Assembly (NCBI GenBank): GCA_944322775.1
Contig: CALUQA010000063.1
Span: 1 to 14,542, forward strand
Length of the DNA stretch: 14,542 bases
DNA from: an uncultured Elusimicrobiales bacterium
GTDB taxonomy: Bacteria > Elusimicrobiota > Elusimicrobia > Elusimicrobiales > Elusimicrobiaceae
Direction of reading: 5' to 3'
Shown: positions 13,406 to 14,542 of the stretch, one piece after another
Numbering within the stretch: position 1 is the stretch's first letter
Layout of the letters: every line of letters begins with the position of its first letter
The notes under the pieces: generated by a model
Seen by the model: only the letters and a program-made list of their open reading frames with translations
What the model was told of the DNA's origin: nothing
Databases searched by the model: none
Made by a program: the position numbers and the translations under genes

Positions 13406-14272
13406 TCATTGTTGCGTCCCCTGCTCAAGCGAAGGGGTATTGTCCTGCTGTTCGGTTGTCTGTGTGCCGCCGGAATTGCGGTCCAAATACAAAGCAACCG
13501 TTGAAACTTGAAAAGCCACAGCCATCAATGCCCCTAAAGGCACCCACAGGAAAGCAACCACCCCCACCAATGCCGGCATAACCAAAGCGAACAAGACAGA
13601 GAAAATACCTACCACCACACTGCCCAATGTGCCAACCACAAAGACAATCAGGCTAATGACAAGTAAGTACCCGCAGGTCCGCCAGAAATTACCCTTCACA
13701 AGGGCAAAAGAGCCGGTAAAACAGGCAAAGATAGGGTCTTGCGTTAAAATCAGTTTATAGGGAAGGAACAGACAGTAAACCACTGCCGTAAAAGAAGCGG
13801 CCAAAATAAGCAGTATAAATACAACTCCTATCAACACCGCTAGGGCCGTATAATCGGAAATAAGTGCCATGCCGCCAATCATAAGGAACAATAACACGGC
13901 AACGGCAATCGTTAAGGCTACTATTAAAATAACAGAACCAAGCAATAAACGCCAAATTCTGGTTAATCCCATTAAAAGGGCTTCTTTTATATTTTCCGCC
14001 CGTTTGCAAATATAAAGCACCAAAGCGGCGCTGCTCCACATGCCCACAAGGGCAGAAATCAGCGAAACCAGCAATGCCAAAATGGGGTTAATTTGCTGAG
14101 CATTGCCTTGCGTGAGCGGATTAAACCCAAAGCATAGGCCCGACAGCAGCCAATTGATAAAAATGCCTAAACCTGCCAGCAGAAAAAACGGGACAAAACG
14201 TTCTTTAATTTCTTGCCAGGCAAGGGAGAAAATTTCAGAGATGGTTAAATAAGAGTTTTCGTTATTTGTCAT
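13406..14272 (-). CDS. Multi-pass membrane protein, YciC/GPDPase_memb-like
   Basis: This 288-residue protein has about six membrane segments (near 26-49, 63-90, 108-134, 141-170, 200-230 and 232-263). A short polar N-terminus contains TISEIFSLAWQEIKERF, and a Gln/Thr-rich cytoplasmic-looking tail covers 266-288. The amphipathic N-terminal helix, the central PYKLILTQDP loop and a SFALVKGNFWRT segment before the fifth helix resemble the loosely defined family around YciC, DUF975 and the glycerophosphodiesterase membrane domain. There is no catalytic domain. Function is unknown. Its ATG overlaps the stop of the upstream gene by ATGA, with no good ribosome site of its own, so expression should depend on coupled translation. 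A terminator follows. Confidence 0.75.
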   Translation of the reverse strand: MTNNENSYLTISEIFSLAWQEIKERFVPFFLLAGLGIFINWLLSGLCFGFNPLTQGNAQQINPILALLVSLISALVGMWSSAALVLYICKRAENIKEALLMGLTRIWRLLLGSVILIVALTIAVAVLLFLMIGGMALISDYTALAVLIGVVFILLILAASFTAVVYCLFLPYKLILTQDPIFACFTGSFALVKGNFWRTCGYLLVISLIVFVVGTLGSVVVGIFSVLFALVMPALVGVVAFLWVPLGALMAVAFQVSTVALYLDRNSGGTQTTEQQDNTPSLEQGTQQ

Positions 14273-14541
14273 AAGGGTTTATCCGACATTTTTACGCTTT
14301 TTGGTTCATTGTCGTCTTTATCTTTTGCAGATTGTTCCTGCTGGCGGCGCATTTGTTCTTCGGCCGCGGCTAACTGACGGGCCATATCGTCATCAAACAG
14401 AATCGTAGGCATGCGGTCTTCTTCCTGTTCAATAGCTTGTGCCAAGTGTTCTTGTGCTTTATATACTTGGTCCAAATGCTGATCCGTATTTTCCATAGAA
14501 TCGGTTTTAATAGAGGCCTGCGTTACAGCCACCTCTGCCAT
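14269..14541 (-). CDS. Hydrophilic Gln/Glu-rich protein of unknown function (5' end uncertain)
   Basis: The visible 90 residues have no membrane segment. They are strongly charged, with a probable coiled-coil or long helical part at about 22-72, including QAIEQEEDRM and a QLAAAEEQMRRQQEQ run. A lysine/aspartate-rich tail follows (KDKDDNEPKS). I recognise no family. An ATG lies at 14541, one base from the window edge, so the frame may continue upstream and the true start cannot be decided. A second ATG at 14496 lacks a ribosome site. The stop overlaps the start of the multi-pass membrane protein by four bases, so the two products are probably made together and might interact at the membrane. 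Confidence 0.6.
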   Translation of the reverse strand: MAEVAVTQASIKTDSMENTDQHLDQVYKAQEHLAQAIEQEEDRMPTILFDDDMARQLAAAEEQMRRQQEQSAKDKDDNEPKSVKMSDKPL

Positions 14542-14542
14542 G

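Noticed and set aside
1..14542. tRNA, rRNA, CRISPR array, insertion sequence or prophage gene
   Set aside because: I read both strands for these and saw no cloverleaf-like block, regularly spaced repeats, transposase motifs or phage genes.

Overview
This window reads as an ordinary chromosomal stretch of a Gram-negative, probably anaerobic, bacterium. No rRNA, tRNA, mobile element or CRISPR array is visible. The AsmA-type envelope protein implies an outer membrane. The mix of genes is compatible with a gut Elusimicrobiota-like lineage: a CIRCE-controlled groESL, a Hanks-type kinase with a PP2C phosphatase, a tandem PC4-like protein next to glutamine-dependent NAD synthase, and a Na/Pi-type transporter. 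That taxonomic guess rests on overall resemblance, not on a marker gene, and is tentative.

Layout. Positions 1-1812 (minus) hold groES and most of groEL; the groEL 3' end lies off the left edge. They are driven from a sigma70-type promoter overlapped by a CIRCE operator at 1861-1887. Positions 1981-5158 (minus) hold a two-gene signalling operon: a Ser/Thr kinase with a polytopic membrane sensor-like half, overlapped by ATGA with a PP2C phosphatase and closed by a hairpin. A divergent promoter region (5159-5312) leads to a plus-strand pair, a tandem PC4-like nucleic-acid-binding protein and NadE (5313-7697). A single plus-strand gene (7788-8702) with its own strong promoter, 5'-end hairpin and terminator encodes a secreted protein with four C-x(9-12)-C-x-C repeats. 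It converges on a minus-strand AsmA-like gene (8920-11112) that looks leaderless. Next, on the minus strand, are a Na/Pi cotransporter-family protein with a PhoU-like tail and a DUF1232 membrane protein (11230-13329). The last pair, also minus, is a multi-pass YciC/GPDPase_memb-like protein and a partly visible hydrophilic coiled-coil protein (13406-14542).

How the genes work together. The window is mostly housekeeping and envelope functions arranged in short operons, nearly all ending in clear intrinsic terminators. The kinase and phosphatase form an obvious opposing pair. I see no defence island, biosynthetic cluster or transferred block. The least explained items are the cysteine-repeat secreted protein, the extracytoplasmic loop of the kinase, and the PC4 duplication.
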